Positions 35,571 to 45,073 are shown, counted from the stretch's first letter. The stretch: 64,000 nucleotides of DNA from Tetragenococcus sp041859945 (GCA_041859945.1 JBFLGC010000005.1:11093-75092), one strand, 5' to 3'. The notes: generated from the sequence alone by a model not told the origin. Translations and numbers: made by a program.

Positions 35571-35722
35571 ATGTTTGAGCTTTGACACTACATGACGTAG
35601 ACAAATGATTTTGTCAGCTGTCTTGAGAATGACCTTCGCGATCATTCCTGTCCTACCATCTAAGAGTCTCTCGATTCTTTCGCGGCAACAGCTTTTGTCC
35701 ATATAGGAGCCTCACCTAACAA
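35571..35722 (-). ncRNA. M-box (ykoK-type) magnesium riboswitch
   Basis: The minus strand starts GTTAGGTGAGGCTCCTATAT, the highly conserved 5' element of the M-box family, followed by GCTGTTGCCGCGAAAG, ATCGAGAGAC, a variable stem with AGGACAGGAATGATC, and CAAAGCTCAAAC at the 3' end. Bound Mg2+ stabilises the aptamer and allows the downstream terminator. It lies 170 nt upstream of mgtA and behind a strong promoter. Confidence 0.95.
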
Positions 35723-35741
35723 TTATTTTCTTTACACCTAA

Positions 35742-35770
35742 ACTATACGCCAAATATAGATACCTGTCAA
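35742..35770 (-). promoter_or_regulatory. Promoter of the mgtA transcript
   Basis: Consensus -35 TTGACA (35765-35770), 17-nt spacer, -10 TATAGT (35742-35747), 20 nt upstream of the riboswitch. It begins 8 nt after the wecB stop. Confidence 0.9.
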
Positions 35771-35777
35771 CCAGTTT

Positions 35778-36878
35778 TCATTTCTGAAAATAAGTAGCAA
35801 TCGCTGCTAAAATATACTCACTAGCTCGTCCATCTCCATAAGGATTTTTGGCTTGGGCCATTTGCTTATGAGCAGAGGCATCGTCTAGCAAATGCTTCGT
35901 CTCTTGATAAACGACCTCTTCATCGGTACCGATCAATTTTAGAGTGCCGGCTTTTATGCCTTCAGGACGCTCCGTAGTATCGCGTAAAACTAGCACCGGC
36001 ACACCTAAAGCAGGTGCCTCTTCTTGCACGCCACCAGAATCGCTTAAGATCAAATAACTTTTAGCCATAAAATTATGGAAATCGATCACATCCATAGGTT
36101 CGATCAAGTGGACATTTACTAAACGGCCTAAAATATAGGTTGCACGCTTACGAACTTCAGGATTCTTATGCATTGGGAAAATAAAAGTTACTTCAGGATA
36201 CTCAAGTGCGATCCGTTTGATAGCTTGAAAAACCTGCTCCATAGGTTTCCCTAAATTTTCGCGCCGATGCATGGTCACGATCACTTGTCGTTTATCTTTT
36301 TGAACTAAGACAGGATTTTGATAATCCGTTCTGATCGTATACTTCATCGCATCGATGGCCGTATTTCCAGTCACTACAATGTCCTTTTCCAGATGGTTTT
36401 CTTTCATTAGATTCGCTCGACTTTGTGCAGTCGGAGCAAAATAAAGATCAGCCAAGGTATCGGTCATCTGCCGGTTGGCTTCTTCAGGATAAGGAGAGGA
36501 CTTATTCCACGTCCGTAGTCCCGCTTCTACATGACCGATCGGGATCTGTTGATAAAAAGCGGCCATAGCTGCGGCAAAGGTCGTTGTGGTATCTCCGTGG
36601 ACCAAGACCATATCAGGTTTTTCTTCTATTAAGATAGGTTGCAGATCTAGCAAAACTTTGGTTGTAATTTCAGTTAATGTCTGGCCTAAAGCCATAATAT
36701 CTAAATCATAATCTGGATTTATTTGAAATATGTCTAACACTTGATCAAGCATCTCTCGGTGCTGAGCGGTCACGATCACTTTGGAAGCAAACCGATCATC
36801 ATTCTCTAAAGCTTTCACAAGTGGTGCCATTTTTATGGCTTCCGGTCGGGTCCCAAAAATCGAAATTATTTTGATCAT
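35778..36878 (-). CDS. wecB: UDP-N-acetylglucosamine 2-epimerase (non-hydrolysing)
   Basis: Interconverts UDP-GlcNAc and UDP-ManNAc, used for teichoic-acid linkage units and other wall polymers. The 366-residue protein shows FGTRPEAIKMAPLV, VHGDTTTTFAAAMAAF, GHVEAGLRTWNKSSPYPEE and SDSGGVQEEAPALGVPVLVLR. It has its own extended -10 (36900-36905) and is flanked by the mgtA promoter. Called mnaA in many Gram-positives. Confidence 0.95.
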   Translation of the reverse strand: MIKIISIFGTRPEAIKMAPLVKALENDDRFASKVIVTAQHREMLDQVLDIFQINPDYDLDIMALGQTLTEITTKVLLDLQPILIEEKPDMVLVHGDTTTTFAAAMAAFYQQIPIGHVEAGLRTWNKSSPYPEEANRQMTDTLADLYFAPTAQSRANLMKENHLEKDIVVTGNTAIDAMKYTIRTDYQNPVLVQKDKRQVIVTMHRRENLGKPMEQVFQAIKRIALEYPEVTFIFPMHKNPEVRKRATYILGRLVNVHLIEPMDVIDFHNFMAKSYLILSDSGGVQEEAPALGVPVLVLRDTTERPEGIKAGTLKLIGTDEEVVYQETKHLLDDASAHKQMAQAKNPYGDGRASEYILAAIATYFQK

Positions 36879-36899
36879 TTCATTCTCACCTCTTGCGCT

Positions 36900-36905
36900 A
36901 TTGTA
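36900..36905 (-). promoter_or_regulatory. Possible wecB promoter (extended -10)
   Basis: Minus strand TTTGCTACAAT, a TACAAT -10 with TG extension about 22 nt before the gene; -35 TGGTAA is weak. Confidence 0.45.
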
Positions 36906-36943
36906 GCAAATTTACTGACAAGTTACCATATTAAAGCCAAAAA

Positions 36944-36974
36944 TCCCGGTGAACAAGTGCTCACCGGGATTTTT
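36944..36974 (-). terminator. Intrinsic terminator of guaC
   Basis: Perfect stem AATCCCGGTGA / TCACCGGGATT with an 8-nt loop and TTT tail, one base beyond the guaC stop. Confidence 0.92.
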
Positions 36975-36975
36975 G

Positions 36976-37962
36976 TCAGATCGTATCGCCATTAAAAATC
37001 GAATTTTTAACGATCACATAGTCAACGGTCCGGATCGCATCTAAGTCTTTACCACCTGCATAAGAGATCGCCGACTGTAAATCTTGTTGCATCTCGATCA
37101 AAGTATCTTTTAACGAACCTTTATGTTGGACCCAGATCTTTTTGCCTTCGACGTTCTTTTTTTCACCTTTTTGAAACTCAGAAGCAGAGCCAAAATATTC
37201 TTTATAAACAACACCATTTTCGACTTTCGTATCACCAGGTGATTCTTCGTGACCAGCAAATAAGGAACCGATCATAACCATGCTTGCCCCAAAACGGACC
37301 GACTTGGCAATATCCCCATGAGTTCGGATCCCTCCGTCAGCAATGATCGGTTTCCTGGCAGCTTTGGCACACCAACGTAAAGCGGCCAGTTGCCAGCCTC
37401 CCGTTCCAAAGCCTGTTTTGGTTTTGGTGATACAAACTTTTCCCGGTCCGATGCCGACCTTCGTAGCATCAGCGCCAGCATTTTCTAACTCACGGACAGC
37501 TTCTGGTGTTCCGACGTTTCCCGCGATCACAAAAGTTTCGGGCAATAACTTTTTGATATGTTGGATCATACGGATCACTGAATTTGCATGACCATGTGCA
37601 ATATCGATTGTGATATAATCAGGAAGCAAATTTTTTTCGGCTAATTTTTCAACAAAACGAAATTCATTTTCCTTCACACCGACGCTAATGGAAGTAATTA
37701 AATGGCGAGCCTTCATTTTCTCTATAAAAGGCAGACGAGCCGCTTCATCAAAACGATGCATGATATAGAAATAGCCATTTTCAGCCAAGAATTCTGCAAT
37801 CGGTTCATCGATGATCGTTTGCATATTGGCTGGTACCACAGGCATTTTAAAACGATGAGCGCCTAAAGCGACACTAGTATCACATTCTGAACGACTGTCC
37901 ACAATACATTTATTGGGAATCAATTGGATATCTTCATAATCAAAAACTTTCATGTCAAACAT
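36976..37962 (-). CDS. guaC: GMP reductase
   Basis: Converts GMP to IMP with NADPH, returning guanine nucleotides to the shared pool. The 328 residues show the IMPDH/GMPR barrel: AGNVGTPEAVRELENAGADA, the catalytic cysteine in GIGPGKVCITKTKTGFG, and IIADGGIRTHGDIAKSVRFG. It lacks CBS domains, which separates it from IMP dehydrogenase. A PurBox-promoter arrangement identical in spacing to those of purC and purE lies upstream, so it is probably controlled with them. Confidence 0.95.
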   Translation of the reverse strand: MFDMKVFDYEDIQLIPNKCIVDSRSECDTSVALGAHRFKMPVVPANMQTIIDEPIAEFLAENGYFYIMHRFDEAARLPFIEKMKARHLITSISVGVKENEFRFVEKLAEKNLLPDYITIDIAHGHANSVIRMIQHIKKLLPETFVIAGNVGTPEAVRELENAGADATKVGIGPGKVCITKTKTGFGTGGWQLAALRWCAKAARKPIIADGGIRTHGDIAKSVRFGASMVMIGSLFAGHEESPGDTKVENGVVYKEYFGSASEFQKGEKKNVEGKKIWVQHKGSLKDTLIEMQQDLQSAISYAGGKDLDAIRTVDYVIVKNSIFNGDTI

Positions 37963-38016
37963 GGAAAATCTTCCTCTCTTAGGCCTTGGTATCTTACTGA
38001 TTTTGGCACCTTTTCT

Positions 38017-38091
38017 AAGGTAGCTGAAATCTCAGCAAAAAGCAACTGAAATCTCATTTTATTAGAAAATAAAACAGTCATTGTTCGTGTT
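38017..38091 (-). promoter_or_regulatory. guaC promoter with PurBox
   Basis: PurBox-like AACACGAACAATG (38079-38091 complement) with CGAAC exactly 37 nt upstream of -35 TTGCTT (38040-38045); 17-nt spacer; -10 TACCTT (38017-38022). The -10 is poor, as expected for an activated promoter. The box lies inside the terminator stem of the gene upstream. Confidence 0.65.
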
Positions 38092-38114
38092 TTGCTACGG
38101 ACAATGGCTGTTTA
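38070..38114 (-). terminator. Terminator of the aldo/keto reductase gene, overlapping the guaC PurBox
   Basis: Minus strand CAGCCATTGTCCG ... CGAACAATGACTG followed by TTTTATTTT, right after the stop at 38118. Confidence 0.85.
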
Positions 38115-38117
38115 AGT

Positions 38118-39032
38118 CTAAGGTAAGTCGTTCCCCGCAGCTAGATAGATTTGATACCAATCTTTTCTAGCTAAGACGATCTCAGAAGCAGCCGCGATTT
38201 CTTGGATCCTACCCAGATTCATGGTTCCCGCAATCATTTGCATATGGGCTGGATGAGTCAGGATCCACGCCGCTGCGATACCGGTCGGCGTCGTATTATA
38301 TTTTTCTGCCATTTCAGAAAGAACTTTATTCAGTTCAGGGAATTTATCGTTATTGATAAAGACCCCTTCAAAAAAGCCGTATTGATAAGGTGACCAAGCT
38401 TGGATCGTCATATCATGCAAACGAGAATACTCCAAGATCTCGCCATCAAGATCCTGTGCCCGACGATCGCTCATATTGACATGGATCCCTTGGTCGATCA
38501 TGCCAGTATGCATGATCCCAAATTGTAATTGGTTAGCAATCAAAGGCTGCCGGATGTATTTTTTGAGCAATTCGATTTGACCCGGTTTTTGATTGCTAAC
38601 ACCAAAATAGCGTACTTTGCCAGATTTTTCTAATTGATCGAAAGCTTCTGCCACTTCTTCAGGTTCCATTAAAGTGTCGGGACGATGCAATAAAAGAGCA
38701 TCTAGATGATCGGTTTTTAACCGTTTCAAGCTACCTTCAACAGCTGAGATGATATGTTCTTTGGAAAAATCATACATTACGCCTGGTACGATCCCACATT
38801 TTGATTGAATGAATAAATCGTCTCTTTTAATAGAAGTTTTAGCTAAACTTTCTGCAAAAAGCGTTTCACACTCGCCATTTCCATAGATATCGGCGTGGTC
38901 AAAATAAGTCATGCCATGGTCCACCGCTGTTTCGATCACCTTCACAGGATCTTTCGCACCATTTAAACGCATGCATCCCAACACTATATTAGGGACTTTT
39001 TCGCCAGTATTTCCTAGTTCGATTTGTCGCAT
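38118..39032 (-). CDS. Aldo/keto reductase family oxidoreductase
   Basis: A 304-residue NADPH-dependent aldo/keto reductase of the YcsN/YdhF type: VLGCMRLNG near the start, FDHADIYGNGECETLFAESL with Asp and Tyr of the catalytic tetrad, LLHRPDTLMEP with the His, and FGVSNQKPGQIELL. The substrate is unknown; such proteins reduce varied aldehydes. Single gene, with a terminator after it and purD (convergent order on the same strand) upstream. Confidence 0.92.
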   Translation of the reverse strand: MRQIELGNTGEKVPNIVLGCMRLNGAKDPVKVIETAVDHGMTYFDHADIYGNGECETLFAESLAKTSIKRDDLFIQSKCGIVPGVMYDFSKEHIISAVEGSLKRLKTDHLDALLLHRPDTLMEPEEVAEAFDQLEKSGKVRYFGVSNQKPGQIELLKKYIRQPLIANQLQFGIMHTGMIDQGIHVNMSDRRAQDLDGEILEYSRLHDMTIQAWSPYQYGFFEGVFINNDKFPELNKVLSEMAEKYNTTPTGIAAAWILTHPAHMQMIAGTMNLGRIQEIAAASEIVLARKDWYQIYLAAGNDLP

Positions 39033-39096
39033 CTATTATTCCTCCTTGATTTTCGTTTTTCGCTACAATTATAACATGGATTTAACGCCAGCAAAC

Positions 39097-39134
39097 AAAA
39101 AAAGTAGACCGCTGTATTTTTCTAGCAGTCTACT
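39097..39134 (-). terminator. Terminator of the purine operon after purD
   Basis: Minus strand GTAGACTGCT ... AGCGGTCTAC with a loop of A-rich sequence, followed by TTTTTTT, 13 nt beyond the purD stop. Confidence 0.88.
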
Positions 39135-39146
39135 CGACGAGTTTAG

Positions 39147-40400
39147 TTATTTTAAAGCCTTATTTCCAATGTCTGACCGGTAAAACATTTTATCCAGAGG
39201 TTGTTGGTCTAATGTGGCATAAACTTTTGCTTGAGCCTCTGCCAATGTATCGGCTGTTGCTTCCATTAAAAAGATGCGCCCACCGTTGGCCAAAAGTTCT
39301 CCTTGTTCTTCTTTGACACCAGCATAGTAAATAGTTGTTTCTTCATTGTCAAACTTTGGTAAAGGCATGCCTTTTTCATAGTTTTCCGGATAGCCCTCTG
39401 CGGCAATCACCACACCCAGCGCCACTTTTTTGCTCCAATGGATATGTGGCTCTTTATTTTCTAAAAGATCAGAAACGATCTGTACCAGACTACTTTCTAA
39501 ACGTGGTAAAATCACCTGAGTCTCAGGATCTCCAAAACGAGCGTTAAATTCAATGACTTTAGGACCACTACTAGTTGCAATAAGTCCAGCATACAAGATA
39601 CCTAAAAAAGGCGTCCCATTTGTGACCATCATTTGGGCTACAGGTAAGAGAATCTCTTCTTTTGCTTGTTCAATTACTGTCGCTTCGATTTGCGGTATGG
39701 GTGAATAAGCGCCCATGCCTCCTGTATTCGGACCTTTATCACCATCAAAAGCTCGCTTATGATCTTGAGCTGCCACCATAGGATAAACTCTATTTCCATT
39801 CACAAAAGCCATCAACGAAAACTCTTGTCCCTCAAGAAATTCTTCAATAACCACACGGGACCCACTTTCTCCCAACTTATTTTCTTCTAAAAAATCATGT
39901 AGCGCAGCAATTGCTTCAGCTTCAGTAAGAGCCACCACCACGCCCTTGCCGGAAGCCAGTCCGTCGGCTTTGATAACGATCGGCGCCCCATGTTTCAAGA
40001 CAAAAGTTTTAGCTTGGATAAAATCATCAAAAATTCGATAGGCGGCGGTAGGGACTTGGGCTTTTTGCATGATTTTTTTAGCAAATTCTTTCGAGCCTTC
40101 GATTTGTGACGCCGCTTGATCGGGACCAAAAATCGCCAAACCAGCTCTTTTAAAAGCATCGACGATCCCATTGACTAAGGGGATCTCTGGACCGACAAAA
40201 GTCCAAGTGACCTGCTTTTCTTTCACGAAATCGATCAAACTAATAAAATCATTTTCATCTATAGCAACTAGCTTGATGCCATCCTTTTGCATGCCGGGAT
40301 TTCCGGGGGCGCAATAGACAGTGTCCACTTCAGAGTCTTCTAAAAGTTTTTTAGAAATAGCATGTTCTCTGCCGCCCCTACCTACTACAAGTAAGTTCAT
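39147..40400 (-). CDS. purD: Phosphoribosylamine--glycine ligase
   Basis: Second step of IMP synthesis, joining glycine to phosphoribosylamine with ATP. The 417-residue ATP-grasp enzyme starts NLLVVGRGGREHAISKKL and shows APIVIKADGLASGKGVVVA and NTGGMGAYSPIP, with EFNARFGDPETQV. Last gene of the operon, 42 nt after purH, with a terminator following. Confidence 0.97.
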   Translation of the reverse strand: MNLLVVGRGGREHAISKKLLEDSEVDTVYCAPGNPGMQKDGIKLVAIDENDFISLIDFVKEKQVTWTFVGPEIPLVNGIVDAFKRAGLAIFGPDQAASQIEGSKEFAKKIMQKAQVPTAAYRIFDDFIQAKTFVLKHGAPIVIKADGLASGKGVVVALTEAEAIAALHDFLEENKLGESGSRVVIEEFLEGQEFSLMAFVNGNRVYPMVAAQDHKRAFDGDKGPNTGGMGAYSPIPQIEATVIEQAKEEILLPVAQMMVTNGTPFLGILYAGLIATSSGPKVIEFNARFGDPETQVILPRLESSLVQIVSDLLENKEPHIHWSKKVALGVVIAAEGYPENYEKGMPLPKFDNEETTIYYAGVKEEQGELLANGGRIFLMEATADTLAEAQAKVYATLDQQPLDKMFYRSDIGNKALK

Positions 40401-40442
40401 TTAGCCACCTTCTTAAAGTTTTTTAAAAGTTTCAAAGTCTTT

Positions 40443-41984
40443 TTAATGTCTAAAGTGACGATTGCCGGTAAATACCATGGTGATACCATAGCGGTCTGCC
40501 ATGAGGATCGAATCTTTATCCTTGATGCTTCCACCTGGTTGAATGATGGCGCGGATACCGTGTTGCGCCGCATATTCCACACTGTCATCCATTGGGAAAA
40601 AAGCATCGCTCGCCAAAACCGCACCCGTCATTTTTCCCGCTGTTTCGGCTTGATCGATCGCAATTTTTACGGAACCGACACGATTCATTTGACCTGCTCC
40701 GATACCTACTGTTTGTCTCTCATTAGCTAGTAAGATCGCATTCGATTTTACGTATTTGACTGCTCGCCAAGCAAACTGTAAAGCGTCAAACTCTTCGTCA
40801 GTTGGGCGTCGTTTGGTAACGACTTGGCAATTTTGCGGATCTTCTTCGACCAAATCTTGTTCTTGGACTAATAAGCCCCCTAATACGGATACTTTTTCAA
40901 TTTCTTTTTGATTGGGATTTGAAAAATCCATTGTCAACACACGTAAATTTTTCTTTTTTTCTAATATTTCTAAGGCTGCCTCTTCATAAGCTGGGGCGAT
41001 GATGATCTCTAAGAAAAGTTGATGCATTTTTTCAGCTGTGGCACGATCGACTTTGCGATTCAATACCACGATCCCGCCAAAGATCGAAACAGGATCAGCT
41101 TCATAGGCATTCATATAAGCTTCAAAAATCGTTGTACCGCGACCGATGCCACACGGATTCATATGTTTAAGAGCTACCACAGTTGGTTCAGGGAAATCAC
41201 GAATGATACGGATCGCCGCATCTGCATCACGAATATTATTAAAAGATAAGGCTTTCCCATGTAGTTGTTCGGCGGCGGCTAGTGAATAGGGTTCAGGGAG
41301 TGCTGTTTGATAAAAAGCAGCTTTTTGATGGGCATTTTCACCATAACGTAAGGCTTGCTTATGTTCATAAGTCAAGGTCAATTTTTCTGGTTCGCTTTCT
41401 CCTAAGATCTTAGTAAAGTACTCGGCGATCAGCGCATCGTAAGCCGCGGTATGGCGAAAGACTTTGGCCGCCAATTTTTTACGTGTCAAAGCTGTTGTTT
41501 GTCCTGCCGCTTGTAATTCAGCGGTCACTTGAGCATAATCGGCTGGATCTACCACAACGGTCACGGCAGCGAAATTTTTGGCTGCCGAACGTAACATACT
41601 TGGGCCACCGATATCGATGTTTTCGATTGCTTCGCTTTCTGTAACTCCCTTGTTTTGAATCGTTTCTTTAAAAGGATAGAGGTTTACGATCACAAAATCG
41701 ATCGGTTCGATCCCATTTTCAGCCATTTGTGCCCGATGTCTTTTGTCATCACGTTTCCCTAAAAGACCGCCATGGACTTTAGGATGGAGGGTTTTGACCC
41801 GTCCATCTAACATTTCTGGAAAACCGGTTACTTCTTCGATACTGATAGTACCGATCCCCGCTTCATCTAAATATTTTTTTGTACCACCTGTAGAGATGAT
41901 CTCAATATTTTGTTCGACCAGTTCTTGGGCAAGTGCAATGACACCTGTTTTATCAGAAACGCTGATCAATGCTCTTTTTTTCAT
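40443..41984 (-). CDS. purH: Bifunctional AICAR formyltransferase / IMP cyclohydrolase
   Basis: Catalyses the last two steps to IMP. The 513-residue protein has the N-terminal cyclohydrolase (RALISVSDKTGVIALAQEL; TLHPKVHGGLLGKR) and the C-terminal formyltransferase with LKHMNPCGIGRG and SDAFFPMDDSVEYAAQHG. The ATG at 41984 is chosen; an in-frame TTG three codons upstream lies only 3 nt from the AAGGAG site. It follows purN by 17 nt. Confidence 0.97.
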   Translation of the reverse strand: MKKRALISVSDKTGVIALAQELVEQNIEIISTGGTKKYLDEAGIGTISIEEVTGFPEMLDGRVKTLHPKVHGGLLGKRDDKRHRAQMAENGIEPIDFVIVNLYPFKETIQNKGVTESEAIENIDIGGPSMLRSAAKNFAAVTVVVDPADYAQVTAELQAAGQTTALTRKKLAAKVFRHTAAYDALIAEYFTKILGESEPEKLTLTYEHKQALRYGENAHQKAAFYQTALPEPYSLAAAEQLHGKALSFNNIRDADAAIRIIRDFPEPTVVALKHMNPCGIGRGTTIFEAYMNAYEADPVSIFGGIVVLNRKVDRATAEKMHQLFLEIIIAPAYEEAALEILEKKKNLRVLTMDFSNPNQKEIEKVSVLGGLLVQEQDLVEEDPQNCQVVTKRRPTDEEFDALQFAWRAVKYVKSNAILLANERQTVGIGAGQMNRVGSVKIAIDQAETAGKMTGAVLASDAFFPMDDSVEYAAQHGIRAIIQPGGSIKDKDSILMADRYGITMVFTGNRHFRH

Positions 41985-42001
41985 ATGCTTCAATGACTCC
42001 T

Positions 42002-42574
42002 TTATTGATTTGATTTCTCTAATAATTCTGCGATCACTTGGGGATACAACCGATGTTCAATCTCATGGATCTTAGCTTCTAAAATCTCTAAATCATCAGA
42101 AGGGGTAATTTTCACCGCTTCTTGAGCAATGATCGGCCCAGAATCCACACCACGATCCACAAAATGAATGGTCACGCCAGTCACTTTGACACCGTAGTCA
42201 AAAGCATCACGAATGCCATGTAGTCCCGGAAAACTAGGTAACAAAGCCGGGTGAATGTTAATGATGCGCTCAGGAAAAGCCTCTAACAAAATGGCTCCCA
42301 TGATCCGCATATAACCTGCTAAAACGACTAAATCGATTTTTTTTTCAAGTAATAGATCGCATAGTTTTGTTTCATAAGCTTGTTTTGAAGCAAATTCATG
42401 GACCTCAAAACAAACCGACGTGATCCCATATTTTTCAGCTTTTTTAAGCACTGGTGCTTGGGCTTTATCTGAAAAAAGCAAACAAATCTCAGCGTTGATC
42501 TGCCCTTTTCGTTTGGCTTCCATGATGGCTTCAAAATTAGTTCCATTACCTGACGCTAAAATCGCGATCCTCAT
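42002..42574 (-). CDS. purN: Phosphoribosylglycinamide formyltransferase (folate-dependent)
   Basis: Third step of IMP synthesis using 10-formyl-THF. The 190 residues show ILASGNGTNFEAIMEA, LAGYMRIMGAILL, INIHPALLPSFPGLHG with the catalytic Asn-His and VHFVDRGVDSGPII-type sequence (THFVDRGVDSGPIIAQ). It overlaps purM by 4 nt. Confidence 0.97.
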   Translation of the reverse strand: MRIAILASGNGTNFEAIMEAKRKGQINAEICLLFSDKAQAPVLKKAEKYGITSVCFEVHEFASKQAYETKLCDLLLEKKIDLVVLAGYMRIMGAILLEAFPERIINIHPALLPSFPGLHGIRDAFDYGVKVTGVTIHFVDRGVDSGPIIAQEAVKITPSDDLEILEAKIHEIEHRLYPQVIAELLEKSNQ

Positions 42575-43617
42575 GAATTTTTATCTCCCATCAAAATCAC
42601 AGCTTGGTCTTTTTTCTCAACCACTTGACCGATGCGATAAGTTTCTTCTCCTAGCTTTGTTAAAGCTGTTTGGACTTGAGTAGCATTTTCCGGTGCTACC
42701 ACTAAAACCATGCCAATACCCATATTGAAGATTTCATACATTTCAGAAGAGGCGATATTCCCCAACTTTTGTAAGACTTTAAAAATTGGTAGCACAGGCC
42801 AGCTTTTTAAAGTGATTTGACAAGCCAGACCTTCTGGTAACATCCGAGGAAGGTTCTCGACAAAGCCGCCACCTGTGATATGTGAGATACCTTTGAGCCA
42901 TTCTTTCTGGCACAGAGGTAAAATTTGTTTCGTATAGATCCGTGTCGGTTCTAAGAGGACCTCACTTAGCGGACGGTCCAATTCAGGCACAACGGAGCTA
43001 ATTGATAAGTGATTTTCTTCAAATAGGATCTGACGTACCAATGAATAACCATTGGAATGGAGGCCTGAAGACGACAGACCAATAAGGACATCGCCTGCTT
43101 TGATCGTATCCCCTGTGATCAACGCGCTCTTTTCCACGATACCGACCGCAAAGCCAGCCAAATCATAATCCGCTTCCCCATACATACCAGGCATCTCGGC
43201 TGTCTCCCCACCAATAAGTCCGGCACCAGCTTCTTGGCAGCCCTTGGCTACACCGGAAACGACTTGTTCTAAAATTTCTGGATGATTCTTACCAGCGGCG
43301 ATATAATCCAAAAAATACAAGGGTTCTGCACCTTGAGCTAGGATATCATTGACACACATTGCTACACAATCGATTCCGATCGTATCGTGTTTTTGTGCCT
43401 CTATAGCCACAAGTAATTTAGTGCCGACCCCATCTGTTCCGGAAACTAATACCGGTTCATTGATCGAAAGCTGACTTAGATCAAAACAACCACCAAAAGA
43501 GCCTAACGTTCCCATCATACCAGGACGTTTGGTCTTTTCTACATGTTTTTTGATCCGAGAGACGACTTCATACCCAGCATTGACATCGACACCAGCTTTT
43601 GCATATGCATTTGCCAT
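42571..43617 (-). CDS. purM: Phosphoribosylformylglycinamidine cyclo-ligase
   Basis: Closes the imidazole ring to AIR. The 348-residue protein shows GVDVNAGYEVVSRIKKH, SGTDGVGTKLLVAIE, GGETAEMPGMY and ITGGGFVENLPRMLP, typical of PurM. It follows purF by 16 nt and overlaps purN by 4 nt. Confidence 0.97.
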   Translation of the reverse strand: MANAYAKAGVDVNAGYEVVSRIKKHVEKTKRPGMMGTLGSFGGCFDLSQLSINEPVLVSGTDGVGTKLLVAIEAQKHDTIGIDCVAMCVNDILAQGAEPLYFLDYIAAGKNHPEILEQVVSGVAKGCQEAGAGLIGGETAEMPGMYGEADYDLAGFAVGIVEKSALITGDTIKAGDVLIGLSSSGLHSNGYSLVRQILFEENHLSISSVVPELDRPLSEVLLEPTRIYTKQILPLCQKEWLKGISHITGGGFVENLPRMLPEGLACQITLKSWPVLPIFKVLQKLGNIASSEMYEIFNMGIGMVLVVAPENATQVQTALTKLGEETYRIGQVVEKKDQAVILMGDKNS

Positions 43618-43633
43618 TTTTTATTCCTCCCAT

Positions 43634-45073
43634 TTAGAAAAAGGATACTTTTTCTTTTAATGATGCTTGATATCTTTCTTCATAATCATATAAGGGTGTC
43701 GGATAATCGCCGTTAAAGTAGGCCATACAAAGGCCTGTATAAGGAGCATCGAAGTGAAGTCCAATGGCATCGATCAACCCCTGTTCGCTCAAGAAACAAA
43801 GGGAATCACAGCCGATCCCAGTACACATTTCTGAAATAGTCAGGTTAGCCGCGATCAATTCTTTTCGAGTTTGAATATCGATCCCATAAAAACAAGGATA
43901 TTTTAAAGGTGGTGAGGCAATACGCAAGTGAACTTCCAAAGCCCCAGCTTCTCTTAACAACTGAACGATCCTGCGACTAGTAGTCCCACGTACGATCGAA
44001 TCGTCTACTAAAACGACGCGTTTTCCTTCCACCACACCACGAACAGCAGAAAGCTTCATCCTTACCCCCTGTTCGCGTAATTCTTGCGTTGGTTGAATAA
44101 ATGTACGAGCGACATATTGATTTTTGACCAAGCCTAATTCATAGGCTAGACCCGAACTTTCGGCATAGCCACTAGCTGCTGAAAGTGATGAATTGGGGAC
44201 GCCTATCACCATATCCGCTATAGCAGGGGCTTCTTTGGCTAATTGGCTACCCATTCTTTTGCGGGCCGTATGAACATTAACCCCGGCGATGTTAGAATCT
44301 GGGCGAGCAAAATAAATATACTCCATGGCACAAATGGCTGGTTGAATATCTTTCGTAAAGGTATCGATATGAAGTCCGTTATCATCTACAATAATGACTT
44401 CTCCTGGCTTTACATCACGGACAAAATCTGCGCCCACTGTGTCTAAGGCACACGTTTCAGAAGCGATGACATAGGCGCCATTTTTTAATCGGCCGATCGA
44501 TAACGGTCGAAAACCATTAGGATCAAGGGCGGCGATCAAGGAATCTTCTGTCAACAATAAATAAGCAAAGCCACCTTTGACTGCATTTAAGGCCTCTTTC
44601 AAACGTTCCAGAAAAGTAGCACAATGACTTTGACGGATCAAATGCATCAAAATTTCAGTATCCGAGTTCGAGTGAAAAATCGCGCCCTTTTCCTCTAAAC
44701 GTCGCCGTAGCATTTTGGCATTGGTCAAATTACCATTATGAGCCAAACCACATTGACTATCATAAAACTTAAAAAGAAAGGGTTGGATGTTATCAACTGA
44801 ATCATTGCCAGCTGTGGCATAACGTACATGGCCGATGGCAGCATCACCCGTTAAAGTTGCTAACTGTTTCTCATTTGAAAAAACTTCCGAAAGCAGCCCC
44901 AACCCACGATAACCATGGAGTTTCCCAGCTTCATTTGAAACGATACCAGCGCCTTCTTGCCCCCGATGTTGCAGACTATGTAGACCAAAATAAGTCAATC
45001 GAGCAGCATCCGGATGGCCCCAGACACCAAAAATACCACATTCTTCATTCAAACTTTTTACTTCATAAGACAT
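43634..45073 (-). CDS. purF: Amidophosphoribosyltransferase
   Basis: First and committed step: transfers the amide of glutamine to PRPP. The 479-residue enzyme is the Bacillus type, with an 11-residue propeptide before the catalytic Cys12 (SLNEECGIFGVWG), the PRPP loop VVLVDDSIVRGTTS and four cysteines consistent with a 4Fe-4S cluster (CAMEYIYFAR, YPCFYGI, GIGCDSLCF). Start at 45073 (MSYEVKSL) overlaps the purL end by 16 nt. The iron-sulfur cluster would make it oxygen-sensitive; this is known of the Bacillus enzyme and inferred here. Confidence 0.97.
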   Translation of the reverse strand: MSYEVKSLNEECGIFGVWGHPDAARLTYFGLHSLQHRGQEGAGIVSNEAGKLHGYRGLGLLSEVFSNEKQLATLTGDAAIGHVRYATAGNDSVDNIQPFLFKFYDSQCGLAHNGNLTNAKMLRRRLEEKGAIFHSNSDTEILMHLIRQSHCATFLERLKEALNAVKGGFAYLLLTEDSLIAALDPNGFRPLSIGRLKNGAYVIASETCALDTVGADFVRDVKPGEVIIVDDNGLHIDTFTKDIQPAICAMEYIYFARPDSNIAGVNVHTARKRMGSQLAKEAPAIADMVIGVPNSSLSAASGYAESSGLAYELGLVKNQYVARTFIQPTQELREQGVRMKLSAVRGVVEGKRVVLVDDSIVRGTTSRRIVQLLREAGALEVHLRIASPPLKYPCFYGIDIQTRKELIAANLTISEMCTGIGCDSLCFLSEQGLIDAIGLHFDAPYTGLCMAYFNGDYPTPLYDYEERYQASLKEKVSFF

